Assembly: GCA_017648225.1 (NCBI GenBank)
Contig: JAGCJE010000055.1
Location: 1-10,820 of the forward strand
Length of the DNA: 10,820 nt
Reading direction: 5' to 3'
DNA from: Kiritimatiellia bacterium
GTDB lineage: Bacteria > Verrucomicrobiota > Kiritimatiellia > RFP12 > UBA1067
Every line of letters starts with the position of its first letter. Within the stretch, counting starts at the first letter, position 1. The position numbers and the translations under genes were made by a program. The notes below the pieces were generated by a model. That model was not told the DNA's origin. It did no database searches and saw only the letters and a program-made list of their open reading frames with translations. Below, in pieces: positions 1 through 6,299 of the stretch.

Positions 1-25
1 GATAAATTTCAACAAAAGGTATACA

Positions 26-895
26 ATGGCCATAGTTTTAGGACTTCCAAAGGGCAGCTTGCAGGAATCGACCTTCGCGCTTTTCAAGCGCGCAGGGTTC
101 AACGTTTCATGCTCAAGCCGCAGTTATATTCCGTCGATCGACGACGAAGAGATCAAGTGCCGACTCTTGAGACCCCAGGAGATGAGCCGTTATGTCGAGC
201 TCGGTCTTCTTGACGCGGGTATCTGCGGTTTTGACTGGGTCTACGAAAACGGCAGCGACGTCGAAGAGATTTGCGAGCTCAACTATTCCAAGGCGACCTC
301 GAATCCCGTCCGTTGGGTTCTCGCCGTTCCGAACGATTCGAAGATCAAGTCCGTCAAGGATTTGAACGGCAAGCGTATTTCCACCGAGGCCGTCGGCCTC
401 GTCAAGCGCTATCTCAAGAAGAACGGCGTCAAGGCCGACGTCGAGTTCAGCTGGGGCGCGACCGAGGTCAAGGCTCCCGAGCTCGTCGACGCGATCGTCG
501 ATCTTACCGAGACCGGCAGTTCGCTCCGCGCCAACAATCTCCGCATCGTCGATACGATTCTTACCTCGACGACCCGCTTCATCGCCAATAAGGCGAGCTG
601 GAAGAACAAGGCCAAGCGCGCCAAGCTCGAGCAGCTCAAGATGCTTTTGACGGGTGCTCTCGAGGCCCAGCGCCGCGTGCTTCTCAAGTGCAACGCCCCC
701 GCGAAGTCTCTCGACAAGATCGTCAAGGTTCTTCCCGCGCTTCATGCTCCGACGGTAAACAAGCTCAACGACGAGAAATGGTTCGCCGTCGAGTCCGTCG
801 TCGAGGAGAAGAAGGTCCGCGATCTTATCCCCGCGCTTACCAAGGCCGGTGCGACGGGCATCATCGAGATTCCTCTCAATAAAATCATTTACTGA
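26..895 (+). CDS. hisG: ATP phosphoribosyltransferase, long form (HisG)
   Basis: HisG catalyses the first committed step of histidine synthesis in the cytoplasm, joining ATP and PRPP to give phosphoribosyl-ATP and pyrophosphate. The 289-residue protein opens with the family's LGLPKGSL segment (residues 5-12). It also has the LGLLDAGICGFDW stretch (59-71) and the PRPP-binding loop VDLTETGSSLRANNL (158-172). About 290 residues, with a C-terminal regulatory-type domain (about 215-289, containing AGATGIIEIPL), marks the long, homohexameric form. That form is usually feedback-inhibited by histidine and does not need HisZ. The ATG follows an AAAAGG Shine-Dalgarno (14-19) by 6 bases. Only 25 bases upstream are visible, so other his genes could precede it. 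Lys is mostly AAG, and Leu and Val mostly CTC and GTC, a stronger bias than in the exb-tonB block. Confidence 0.96.
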   Translation: MAIVLGLPKGSLQESTFALFKRAGFNVSCSSRSYIPSIDDEEIKCRLLRPQEMSRYVELGLLDAGICGFDWVYENGSDVEEICELNYSKATSNPVRWVLAVPNDSKIKSVKDLNGKRISTEAVGLVKRYLKKNGVKADVEFSWGATEVKAPELVDAIVDLTETGSSLRANNLRIVDTILTSTTRFIANKASWKNKAKRAKLEQLKMLLTGALEAQRRVLLKCNAPAKSLDKIVKVLPALHAPTVNKLNDEKWFAVESVVEEKKVRDLIPALTKAGATGIIEIPLNKIIY

Positions 896-931
896 TTCAA
901 ATCTGCCACAAATCACAAATAAGGAGTAACC

Positions 932-1021
932 ATGGGTTCTATCAAGAAGAAAAGGCGCAAAAAAATGTCGAAGCATAAATACGACAAGCGTACGAAGGCT
1001 CAGCGCCATAAAAACAAGTAA
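932..1021 (+). CDS. AURKAIP1/COX24-domain (bS22-like) ribosomal microprotein
   Basis: A 29-residue, extremely basic small protein with 16 Lys or Arg. It begins MGSIKKKRRKKMSKHK and ends QRHKNK. This matches the bacterial COX24-domain microproteins (pattern MGS-x-KKRRKKMSKHK...RRHK), which relate to mitochondrial mS38 and to mycobacterial small-subunit protein bS22. In those structures the peptide is threaded into 16S rRNA near the decoding-site helix, so a ribosomal role is inferred here. An excellent Shine-Dalgarno, AAGGAG (921-926), sits 5 bases before the ATG. The stop codon is directly followed by an intrinsic terminator, and hisG ends 36 bases upstream, so it probably shares the hisG transcript or has its own promoter. 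The usual pattern of Arg after the SKHK segment is partly replaced by YDKRTKAQ. The gene is too short for most gene finders. Confidence 0.85.
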   Translation: MGSIKKKRRKKMSKHKYDKRTKAQRHKNK

Positions 1022-1024
1022 GTT

Positions 1025-1056
1025 AAAAAGTCCGGTTCGAATGAACCGGGCTTTTT
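1025..1056. terminator. Bidirectional Rho-independent terminator after hisG-bS22-like gene
   Basis: Stem CCGGTTC (1032-1038), loop GAAT, stem GAACCGG (1043-1049). The hairpin is prolonged by a T-G wobble (1031/1050) and AAAAAG (1025-1030) pairing with CTTTTT (1051-1056). This gives a 14-bp stem capped by a tetraloop, with an A-run on one side and a T-run on the other, so it can terminate either strand. It lies 3 bases after the microprotein stop codon and 14 bases before the exbB start codon. Confidence 0.9.
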
Positions 1057-1070
1057 GCTCTGTCGTTTAA

Positions 1071-1469
1071 ATGAGTATGAACAGAATTTCAGAATGGTTT
1101 GTCAAAGGCGGCCCTGTGATGTGGCCTATATTGGCGCTTTCGGTACTGGGGCTTACGATTCTTGTCTGGAAGGCTCTGGAGTTCCGGTCCGGGCGTCGTA
1201 GCGCGAAAGGTCTCGGCATCGTTTCGACGATCATAACGGCCGAGCCGATGCTCGGGATTCTGGGGACTGTTACGGGTATTATGCAGACCTTTTCGGCGCT
1301 GAACGCTTCGGAAGGAGCGGGAAGTCCCCTCGCCGCCACCGCCGGCATCGGAGAGGCGCTTATAACGACTGCCGCGGGGCTTGTCGCGTCTCTCATTCTT
1401 CTTTTCCCGTACAATGCGCTTGATTCGATGGTCGATGACGAAACTGAAGAGGACACCCGGAAGAAATAA
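1071..1469 (+). CDS. exbB: MotA/TolQ/ExbB-family proton channel, minimal short form
   Basis: Proton-channel subunit that, with ExbD, powers TonB from the proton motive force at the inner membrane. The N-terminus FVKGGPVMWPILALSVLGL (10-28) is a typical ExbB start leading into TM1 (about 15-36). TM2 holds LGILGTVTGIM (61-71) and TM3 GIGEALITTAAGLVASL (92-108). E96 and T66/T101 correspond to the Glu and Thr residues lining the ExbB pore (E176, T148 and T181 in E. coli). At 132 residues it is far shorter than usual ExbB (about 210-245). The large cytoplasmic loop between TM1 and TM2, near 90 residues in E. coli, is reduced to about 20 and the C-terminal tail is short. There is no clear Shine-Dalgarno before ATG 1071, and ATG 1077 is an alternative. 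exbD begins 3 bases after its stop. The symbol is given by family; TolQ remains possible. Confidence 0.85.
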   Translation: MSMNRISEWFVKGGPVMWPILALSVLGLTILVWKALEFRSGRRSAKGLGIVSTIITAEPMLGILGTVTGIMQTFSALNASEGAGSPLAATAGIGEALITTAAGLVASLILLFPYNALDSMVDDETEEDTRKK

Positions 1470-1472
1470 CGG

Positions 1473-1877
1473 ATGGGACGCAGAAGGCGCAGAGGAGTAA
1501 GACTTGAAATGACATCCTTGATGGATGTCATGTTTCTCGTTCTCGTCTTTTTCATATACTGCATTTTCGACATGTCGGTCCATAAGGGGATTAAAGTCGA
1601 TCTTCCCGCGGCTGACGGGTCGATGGAGCGGGGCGAGCGGATTGTAGTGACCATAGCCGCCGACGATTCCATGCAGTTCAACGGAATGCCGATGACCAGG
1701 GATGAGATCGTCGGGCGGTTCAAGGAGCTGAAGGGCGTCAAAATGGATTTTCCAATCCTCATTTCGGGTGACAGAAAATCCTCTCTCGGCACGGGGATCG
1801 AACTTCTTTCGGAACTGAAGGCGGCCGGATTCGAGAAGGTGACGTTTCAGGTCGACGGCGAAAAGGGCGCCAGGTGA
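1473..1877 (+). CDS. exbD: ExbD/TolR-family biopolymer transport protein
   Basis: Single-span inner-membrane partner of ExbB that couples proton flow to TonB movement. The 134-residue protein has a short, very basic cytoplasmic start (GRRRRRGVR, 2-10) and the family motif LEMTSLMDVMFLVLVFF. D18 in that motif is the conserved membrane Asp (D25 in E. coli ExbD) essential for proton use. A single TM (about 16-34) is followed by a periplasmic domain. Its C-terminal part, ISGDRKSSLGTGIELLSELKAAGFEKV (97-123), matches the ExbD pattern of a D-K core followed by an amphipathic helix and a strand. The start codon is 3 bases after the exbB stop, and the end overlaps the tonB start, which suggests translational coupling and fixed stoichiometry. 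TolR is a possible alternative, but the TonB-like gene directly downstream favours ExbD. Confidence 0.9.
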   Translation: MGRRRRRGVRLEMTSLMDVMFLVLVFFIYCIFDMSVHKGIKVDLPAADGSMERGERIVVTIAADDSMQFNGMPMTRDEIVGRFKELKGVKMDFPILISGDRKSSLGTGIELLSELKAAGFEKVTFQVDGEKGAR

Positions 1878-2623
1878 TGCGGATTTTGTTCGCAATTCTC
1901 ATATCCGCCGTCGTTCATGCGCTTTTGATCGCATTAACGGTTTTTTGTTTCGATTTCCGCGAAAATCCAGACAGAGCGGCGAAACTCGATCTTTCATCGG
2001 TCGAGCTTTCTTTTGAGAATGACGAGGTTGAACTGAAAGAGGAGAAGTTCGACGATCCGCCGGCGCTTCCGGAGCCGACTCCTCCCGATTCAATCGTAAA
2101 TCCCGGGGCGCTGAGTGTTCAAGAAAGTGATTATGAGGTCGCGGTGACCGTTCCTGAGGCGGAGCCGCTGAAAATCCCTGTTGCCGAAGATCCTGTTCCC
2201 CCGAAGATGGACATGCCTGAAGATTTAAAAAAAGCGGTCCGAAAAGTCTCTGCCGCGCCCGTAGAAAAAAAGACAGGATCTGCCGCGAAGAATGAGCCCG
2301 GATCTTCCGGGCCGTCCCGACCATCGGAGATAAGTCCCGTTAAGGTGCGTGTAGAAGCGAAGCTTAAAAACAATTTCTTCAGAGATCCTGAATATCCCAA
2401 GGCGTCCCGCAAACGCGGAGAAAAGGGCGAGGTCAGATTAAAGCTCGGCATTAACGTCAAAGGGTTGGTCGAAAGCGTCGAGGTTGTAGGTTCTACGGGT
2501 TTTAAGCTCCTCGACGATGCGGCTGTAAAGGCTGCGAAGGCGGCTAAGTTCATTCCCGCCACGATTGACGGAGAGGCCGTGTTTTCGACGACAGAGATAA
2601 AGATCGTTTTTAAACTGAATTAA
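1877..2623 (+). CDS. tonB: TonB-family energy transducer
   Basis: Spans the periplasm to pass ExbB/ExbD energy to outer-membrane TonB-dependent receptors. The 248-residue protein has an N-terminal anchor (about 4-24) containing SAVVH, with Ser10 and His14 spaced like the S16/H20 pair essential in E. coli TonB. Next comes an acidic, Pro-rich linker (about 40-150, including PPALPEPTPP), then a C-terminal TonB domain (about 165-248). That domain has the PEYPKASRKRGEKGEV signature (YP at 173-174) and the closing strand TEIKIVFKLN. ATG 1877 shares one base with the exbD stop (TGATG). A GTG at 1874 in the same frame would add one residue, and I prefer the ATG. No TonB-dependent receptor is in the window, so the partner is unknown. 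An ABC exporter gene follows 18 bases later. Confidence 0.9.
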   Translation: MRILFAILISAVVHALLIALTVFCFDFRENPDRAAKLDLSSVELSFENDEVELKEEKFDDPPALPEPTPPDSIVNPGALSVQESDYEVAVTVPEAEPLKIPVAEDPVPPKMDMPEDLKKAVRKVSAAPVEKKTGSAAKNEPGSSGPSRPSEISPVKVRVEAKLKNNFFRDPEYPKASRKRGEKGEVRLKLGINVKGLVESVEVVGSTGFKLLDDAAVKAAKAAKFIPATIDGEAVFSTTEIKIVFKLN

Positions 2624-2641
2624 TCGGAGGATTCTGCAGAC

Positions 2642-3355
2642 ATGGAAGCTTTGAAGGCAATGGACGTACATCGTTCCTACGCGGACTGTAAGGTGCTTAA
2701 CGGATTTTCGTTGACGCTCGAGGAGGGCGGCTTCGCTTCTCTCATGGGGCCGAGCGGCAGCGGAAAATCCACTTTTCTGCATATTGCCGCCGGATTGATA
2801 GAGGCTGACGGCGGTCATGTTGAAATCGCGGGCGAAGATATTCTTTCGAAAAGCGATTCCGCCGCGGCCAAATTCCGCCGCCGTAATATCGGTGTCGTTT
2901 TTCAGGCCTACAATCTTCTGCCTTCGCTTTCCGTCTCCGACAATATACTTCTGCCTGTGAGACTTGATCATGGACGAGCGGATAAAACAAGACTTGTCGA
3001 GCTGATTGAAAAACTGGGGTTGAAAGGATTGGAGAAAAAGCTTCCGGGGGAACTCTCCGGCGGAGAGTGTCAGCGCGTCGCCATCGCCCGTGCGCTTTAT
3101 CCGAAGCCTGCCGTTATTCTCGCCGACGAACCTACCGGCAATCTTGATGTTCACTCATCGCGTTCCATTTGCGAAATTTTAAAGGCGCTCAATTCGACCG
3201 AGAAGAGCGCGATACTTCTCGTAACCCACGATCCCGTCGTGGCCGCCGCCGCGAAGACCGTCCACTTTATAAAGGACGGGCGACTTGCATCGTCCTTCGA
3301 TCCGTCGGGCGATCCGGCCGCTGTATCGGCACATTATCTCGAAACGTATCGCTGA
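2642..3355 (+). CDS. ABC transporter ATP-binding protein, LolD/MacB type
   Basis: Cytoplasmic ATPase that drives the FtsX-type permease encoded next. All nucleotide-binding motifs are intact in 237 residues. They are Walker A GPSGSGKST (36-44), Q-loop Q88 in VVFQAYNLLPSLSV, signature LSGGECQRVAIARAL (138-152), Walker B VILADEP with catalytic E163, D-loop GNLD (166-169) and H-loop H196. The Q-loop context and LADEPTGNLD are typical of the LolD/MacB/FtsE (mechanotransmission, type VII) branch rather than importers. CGGAGG (2625-2630) precedes the ATG by 11 bases, a slightly long spacing. A start at 2660 is possible but lies further from it. The gene follows tonB by 18 bases and precedes the permease by 11. 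Function could be lipoprotein release, macrolide or peptide export, or another substrate; the sequence does not decide. Confidence 0.93.
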   Translation: MEALKAMDVHRSYADCKVLNGFSLTLEEGGFASLMGPSGSGKSTFLHIAAGLIEADGGHVEIAGEDILSKSDSAAAKFRRRNIGVVFQAYNLLPSLSVSDNILLPVRLDHGRADKTRLVELIEKLGLKGLEKKLPGELSGGECQRVAIARALYPKPAVILADEPTGNLDVHSSRSICEILKALNSTEKSAILLVTHDPVVAAAAKTVHFIKDGRLASSFDPSGDPAAVSAHYLETYR

Positions 3356-3362
3356 AAAGGGG
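3356..3362 (+). promoter_or_regulatory. Shine-Dalgarno fixing the permease start
   Basis: AAAGGGG begins immediately after the ATPase stop codon and lies 4 bases before ATG 3367. The same frame stays open another 66 codons upstream inside the ATPase gene. That extension encodes a very basic, unrecognisable peptide without membrane character. In contrast, translation from 3367 gives MIFKTVLKSLARGKARF followed by TM1, the usual beginning of MacB/LolC-type permeases. Confidence 0.75.
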
Positions 3363-3366
3363 TCGC

Positions 3367-5730
3367 ATGATTTTTAAAACCGTTTTGAAATCTCTCGCGA
3401 GAGGCAAGGCGCGGTTCATCTGTGCGATTGTCGGTGTCGCGGCGGCCGTCGGCGCGGTTACGTTCGTAACATCCCTTTCTGCGACGAATTCCGCCCAGGC
3501 TCCATATCTTGCAAAGGAAGCCGTGCGGCCGTGGAGCGCATGGAAAATCGAAGGAGAGTTCGGTTTCGGTCGGCGTCGCGGCGGAAAGCCGCCTGCGGAG
3601 CGGAGCGAGGCGCGCACGGAGCGCAAGGCGCCCGCGAGGATTCTGAAGTGTGATCTTAAGATGGAGCTGATCGGCGCGACGATCGATTGCCGTCCCGGCG
3701 GGCGGGCGCTGCAGGGGCCTCCGATGCGTGCGGTGATAGCCCGTTCGCCGGCGCAAAATCCTTATGAGTCGACAAAACTCATAGAAGGGCGGTGGGTCGA
3801 TTTGAATTCCTCGTCATGCGAGGTCGTATGCACCCGAAATACTTTGAAACGCTTCCGCGGCGAGGCTTTGGCGAAAGTGGGCGACACAGTAAAGTTTGTC
3901 GGCGGCGCGGGAACGATGAGCGCAAAGATCGTAGGCTTTTTGGACGATCAGAAATTGCCTATGGGATTCCCCTCGGTTTTCGCGAACAATGCCGCCTTTG
4001 ACGGTTTTGCCGGTGAGAAGAAAGGTTCCATTTCGCTTTGGCGCGATAATGTCGACGGTCCGGGCGTTTTGACGCCCTCTTCGGAAAGGGTGGTCGAGTC
4101 TTTTAAGGGCGATGAGCAACGGAGAATGGATTACGCCCGGCCGTTGATGCTCGCTGCGGCGATTTTGACGGCGCTCGCTCTTCTTGTCAATTCTCTGCTC
4201 CTGTCGGTTGAAGCCAACAGAGGATCTCTTGCAATTCTGAGAACCGTCGGGTTGACGCGTTTCGGTGTTGTTCGCTTCGCTTTTGCCGAATCGCTTCTTT
4301 CGACGTGCGTCGGTGCTTTATCGGGAGTTTTACTTGCCGCTTTGGCGCTTTGTGCCTATGTCTCGCTCGATCCCGTCGCGTTCCCCGCCGGGGTCGCGTT
4401 CAACTTCCGCATTATGGCGATCGCGTTCGGTTCAGCCCTTGTGATCGCGCCTGTGGCCGTTCTTTTTGCTCTTAAAAGTTTTCTTTCCGTCAGAGCACTG
4501 GACGCGTCGTCTATTCGCCCCCGCTCCCGCCGTCTTGGTATGGCGGTCGCGTTCGCGTTCGGTTTCGGCGCGTTCGTCGCAGTCGAAATCTGGGGAGCGA
4601 GTCTGATGCGAGGATTCGTTCCTTCCCCGGAGTGGCCCGATGCGATCGTTTCTCTTCTGCCGGGCGGCGCGAGTTCGTTTGACATCGAGAAACTTCGCGG
4701 CATCAAAGGCGTGAAACGCATAAGTGAACTTCTGCCGCTTCAGGTCGATTTGAAAGACGGGGCGTCGGCGAAGACCGCTAAATCGTCCAAGGGGGGTGAA
4801 TATCGCCCCAATGCGCTTTTTCTTGCTGCGGAATGGCTGCCAGAGTTCAATTTCGTCGAGGGCGACCACAGCTCGGCGGCAAAGGCGCTCCGAGAAGGCG
4901 ACGGATGCGTGATTTCACTTATGATGTCGCGCGCGCGTTCGCTTCATAAAGGGGATGAGCTTAAGGTCCTTGCCGGCGGACGCGGACCGAAGACTGAAGT
5001 TTCGCTTCCGATCGTCGGCGTTGTCGACGTCAACTGGCACATGGTTACAAGCCGCGGGCTTGTTCGCGGAATGAACGGAGCGAGCGGCATGACCGACGGC
5101 CCCGTTTTTGCGTCGTTCGATACCGTGGAGTCTCTAGGTCCGCGTCCTGCGGCGCATGTGCGGATGACGCACCTTTGGGTCGAATACGAGAAGGATTTTC
5201 TCGATGAAAACGGGGTATTCGGCTCGGCCCGCATAATTGAGCGTGAAATCGCTTCCCGGATGGGCGGTTCAAATGATTTTACCGTCCGTCTTCATGCGCG
5301 TGATGAAATCGCCGACGGGACATTGGCCCACGGCTCCGATCTCATCGGTCAGGCCGCGCGCGTTCCTTTCGTATTTCTTGCGATTCTTGCAATCGGCTTT
5401 ATCGCTATGCTTGTCGCAGAGGCTGATGCGGCGAAAAACGAGTATGCCGTTCTTCGCGCGGTCGGCGCGACGCGCTCTCAGCTGGTTGCCCGGTTGGCGG
5501 CGGCGGCGCTGAAGACGGCGGCATGGGGTATTGTGATCGCGCTGCCTTTCGGCGCTCTGGCAGGCTGGCTCTTTGCGATAAAGACGGCGGTCGTCTGGCC
5601 CGGAATGCCTCATTATTTCGTTGTGCCATGGCGCATAATCGCCGAAGGCGCGTTAGGTGCGATCATTTTCGCGCTTATCGTCGTGATTCCAACGGCGATG
5701 TCGATTATAAAGCGCGCGACAAAGCGATAG
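3367..5730 (+). CDS. FtsX/MacB-type ABC transporter permease, eight-TM duplicated form
   Basis: Inner-membrane partner of the preceding ATPase, with large extracytoplasmic domains. The 787-residue protein begins with the typical KTVLKSLARGKARF before TM1 (17-37). A periplasmic domain (about 40-255) precedes TM2-TM4 (about 259-281, 300-333 and 348-374). TM5 (389-411) then opens a second periplasmic domain (about 415-660). Three closing TMs follow (about 667-685, 711-738 and 755-780). The repeats NRGSLAILRTVGLTR (284-298) and NEYAVLRAVGATRSQ (691-705) are the FtsX-domain coupling segment present twice. This shows one polypeptide carrying two four-TM FtsX units, so a single chain could replace a LolC/LolE pair. 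Residues 65-92 are an Arg-rich insert (FGFGRRRGGKPP...) of repetitive GC-rich DNA. No MacA-like adaptor is present, so the substrate is unknown. Confidence 0.9.
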   Translation: MIFKTVLKSLARGKARFICAIVGVAAAVGAVTFVTSLSATNSAQAPYLAKEAVRPWSAWKIEGEFGFGRRRGGKPPAERSEARTERKAPARILKCDLKMELIGATIDCRPGGRALQGPPMRAVIARSPAQNPYESTKLIEGRWVDLNSSSCEVVCTRNTLKRFRGEALAKVGDTVKFVGGAGTMSAKIVGFLDDQKLPMGFPSVFANNAAFDGFAGEKKGSISLWRDNVDGPGVLTPSSERVVESFKGDEQRRMDYARPLMLAAAILTALALLVNSLLLSVEANRGSLAILRTVGLTRFGVVRFAFAESLLSTCVGALSGVLLAALALCAYVSLDPVAFPAGVAFNFRIMAIAFGSALVIAPVAVLFALKSFLSVRALDASSIRPRSRRLGMAVAFAFGFGAFVAVEIWGASLMRGFVPSPEWPDAIVSLLPGGASSFDIEKLRGIKGVKRISELLPLQVDLKDGASAKTAKSSKGGEYRPNALFLAAEWLPEFNFVEGDHSSAAKALREGDGCVISLMMSRARSLHKGDELKVLAGGRGPKTEVSLPIVGVVDVNWHMVTSRGLVRGMNGASGMTDGPVFASFDTVESLGPRPAAHVRMTHLWVEYEKDFLDENGVFGSARIIEREIASRMGGSNDFTVRLHARDEIADGTLAHGSDLIGQAARVPFVFLAILAIGFIAMLVAEADAAKNEYAVLRAVGATRSQLVARLAAAALKTAAWGIVIALPFGALAGWLFAIKTAVVWPGMPHYFVVPWRIIAEGALGAIIFALIVVIPTAMSIIKRATKR
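3578..3635 (+). repeat. GC-rich repeat/palindrome insert inside the permease gene
   Basis: A hairpin GGCGG (3580-3584), AAAG, CCGCC (3589-3593) is followed by near-tandem pentamers GCGGA, GCGGA, GCGAG (3595-3609). A second inverted pair follows, GGCGC (3609-3613) with GCGCC (3628-3632). The translation is unusually Arg/Glu/Ala-rich (RRRGGKPPAERSEARTERK) and looks unlike the surrounding periplasmic domain. It stays in frame. It may be a dispersed palindromic element or local slippage expansion; with one copy visible the class cannot be named. Confidence 0.4.
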
Positions 5731-5741
5731 TATTATCGCGC

Positions 5742-5770
5742 TTGAAGTTCGGCGCGGGATATGATAAACT
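5742..5770 (+). promoter_or_regulatory. Candidate sigma70-type promoter for rpmH-rnpA-yidD-yidC
   Basis: TTGAAG (5742-5747) and TAAACT (5765-5770) are separated by 17 bases, in the only sizeable gap (80 bases) of this part of the window. The region from 5757 to 5790 is locally AT-rich compared with its surroundings. The -10 match is only partial (4 of 6), so exact boxes are uncertain. A promoter somewhere in this gap is likely because a ribosomal protein gene follows an unrelated transporter operon. Confidence 0.4.
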
Positions 5771-5810
5771 ATACCTTAAATATCAATTTTAGTCGAAAGG
5801 AACAGAAATC

Positions 5811-5948
5811 ATGAAGATGACATGGCAGCCGTCCAAAATCAAGCGGAAAAGGAAAATCGGATATCGCGCCCGCAAGGCGACAAAGGGTGGGCGTAAGGTT
5901 CTCGCAGCTCGTCGCGCCAAGGGCCGTAAGCGTTTGACGCAGGTCTAA
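5811..5948 (+). CDS. rpmH: 50S ribosomal protein L34 (bL34)
   Basis: Small rRNA-binding protein of the large ribosomal subunit. The 45-residue product starts MKMTWQPSKIKRKRKIGYRA and ends AKGRKRLTQV. It follows the L34 pattern MKRTFQPS-x-KRKR-x-x-GFRARMAT-x-GR-x-VL-x-RRR-x-KGR-x-x-L along its whole length, and length is normal for the family. Deviations from consensus are M3-T4-W5, Ile in place of the usual His before GF, and Tyr in place of Phe (GYRAR). GAAAGGA (5795-5801) lies 9 bases before the ATG; a second ATG at 5817 would lose the conserved first residues. It heads the conserved rpmH-rnpA-yidD-yidC cluster, with rnpA beginning 12 bases later. Confidence 0.96.
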   Translation: MKMTWQPSKIKRKRKIGYRARKATKGGRKVLAARRAKGRKRLTQV

Positions 5949-5960
5949 AGGCCGTTCGGA

Positions 5961-6299
5961 ATGTCCACGCGACTCCCCGGCGCGAAGTACAAGAAAGTCT
6001 TCGACCGGGGGCGTTCCGTCAAGGGACGTCTCCTCGTCGCGTGGCGTCTTTCGCAACCTGACGCCGACCGCATGGCCGGCGTTGTTGTTTCTAAGAAGAC
6101 GTTTCACGACGCCGTCGACAGAAACCGGGCGAAGCGGTTGATGCGCGAGGCCTATCGCCTTTTGGTGAAGGAGGGTATCGCCCCTCTTGAAACAGAATGG
6201 GTGTTTATCGCCCGACGCGCGATAATCGAGAAGCGGTGCGCCGATGTGATGGAGGAGATGAAATGGGTTTTCTCTCGAGATGTTTCGCGGCGCCGCTGA
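5961..6299 (+). CDS. rnpA: Ribonuclease P protein component (RnpA)
   Basis: Protein cofactor that binds RNase P RNA and the 5' leader of precursor tRNAs, allowing maturation of tRNA 5' ends. The 112-residue length is normal. The diagnostic RNR region is present as AVDRNRAKRLMREAYR (51-66), with the KKVFDRGRSVKGR start (11-23) and the VVVSKKTFHDAV strand-helix (41-52) typical of the family. Residues 79-85 (EWVFIAR) form the usual central strand. AAAGG (5947-5951), overlapping the rpmH stop, lies 9 bases before ATG 5961. The last 37 bases overlap the start of yidD in another frame. The RNA subunit gene (rnpB) is not in the window. Confidence 0.95.
   Translation: MSTRLPGAKYKKVFDRGRSVKGRLLVAWRLSQPDADRMAGVVVSKKTFHDAVDRNRAKRLMREAYRLLVKEGIAPLETEWVFIARRAIIEKRCADVMEEMKWVFSRDVSRRR
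6251..6257 (+). promoter_or_regulatory. Shine-Dalgarno of yidD inside rnpA
   Basis: GGAGGAG lies within the rnpA coding sequence, 5 bases before ATG 6263. This strong site decides the yidD start over an upstream start at 6197 in the same frame, which would add 22 residues without family similarity (VYRPTRDNREAVRR). Confidence 0.8.

Noticed and set aside
113..1009. A 298-codon minus-strand frame opposite hisG
   Set aside because: It lies opposite a well-supported hisG and runs through the small ribosomal gene; there is no domain or convincing ribosome site.
3169..3366. Upstream in-frame extension of the permease into the ATPase gene
   Set aside because: The extra 66 residues are basic and featureless, overlap a coding ATPase gene, and bypass a good Shine-Dalgarno and typical permease start at 3367.
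5708..5743. Possible terminator after the permease: hairpins GCGATA/TATCGC (5724-5739) or AAGCGCG/CGCGCTT (5710-5743)
   Set aside because: The stems are short or widely looped, overlap the stop codon, and are not followed by a T-run; at most a weak structure.
5731..5810. Possible oriC or DnaA boxes next to rpmH
   Set aside because: No TTATCCACA-like box is present in this gap, and dnaA is absent from the window.
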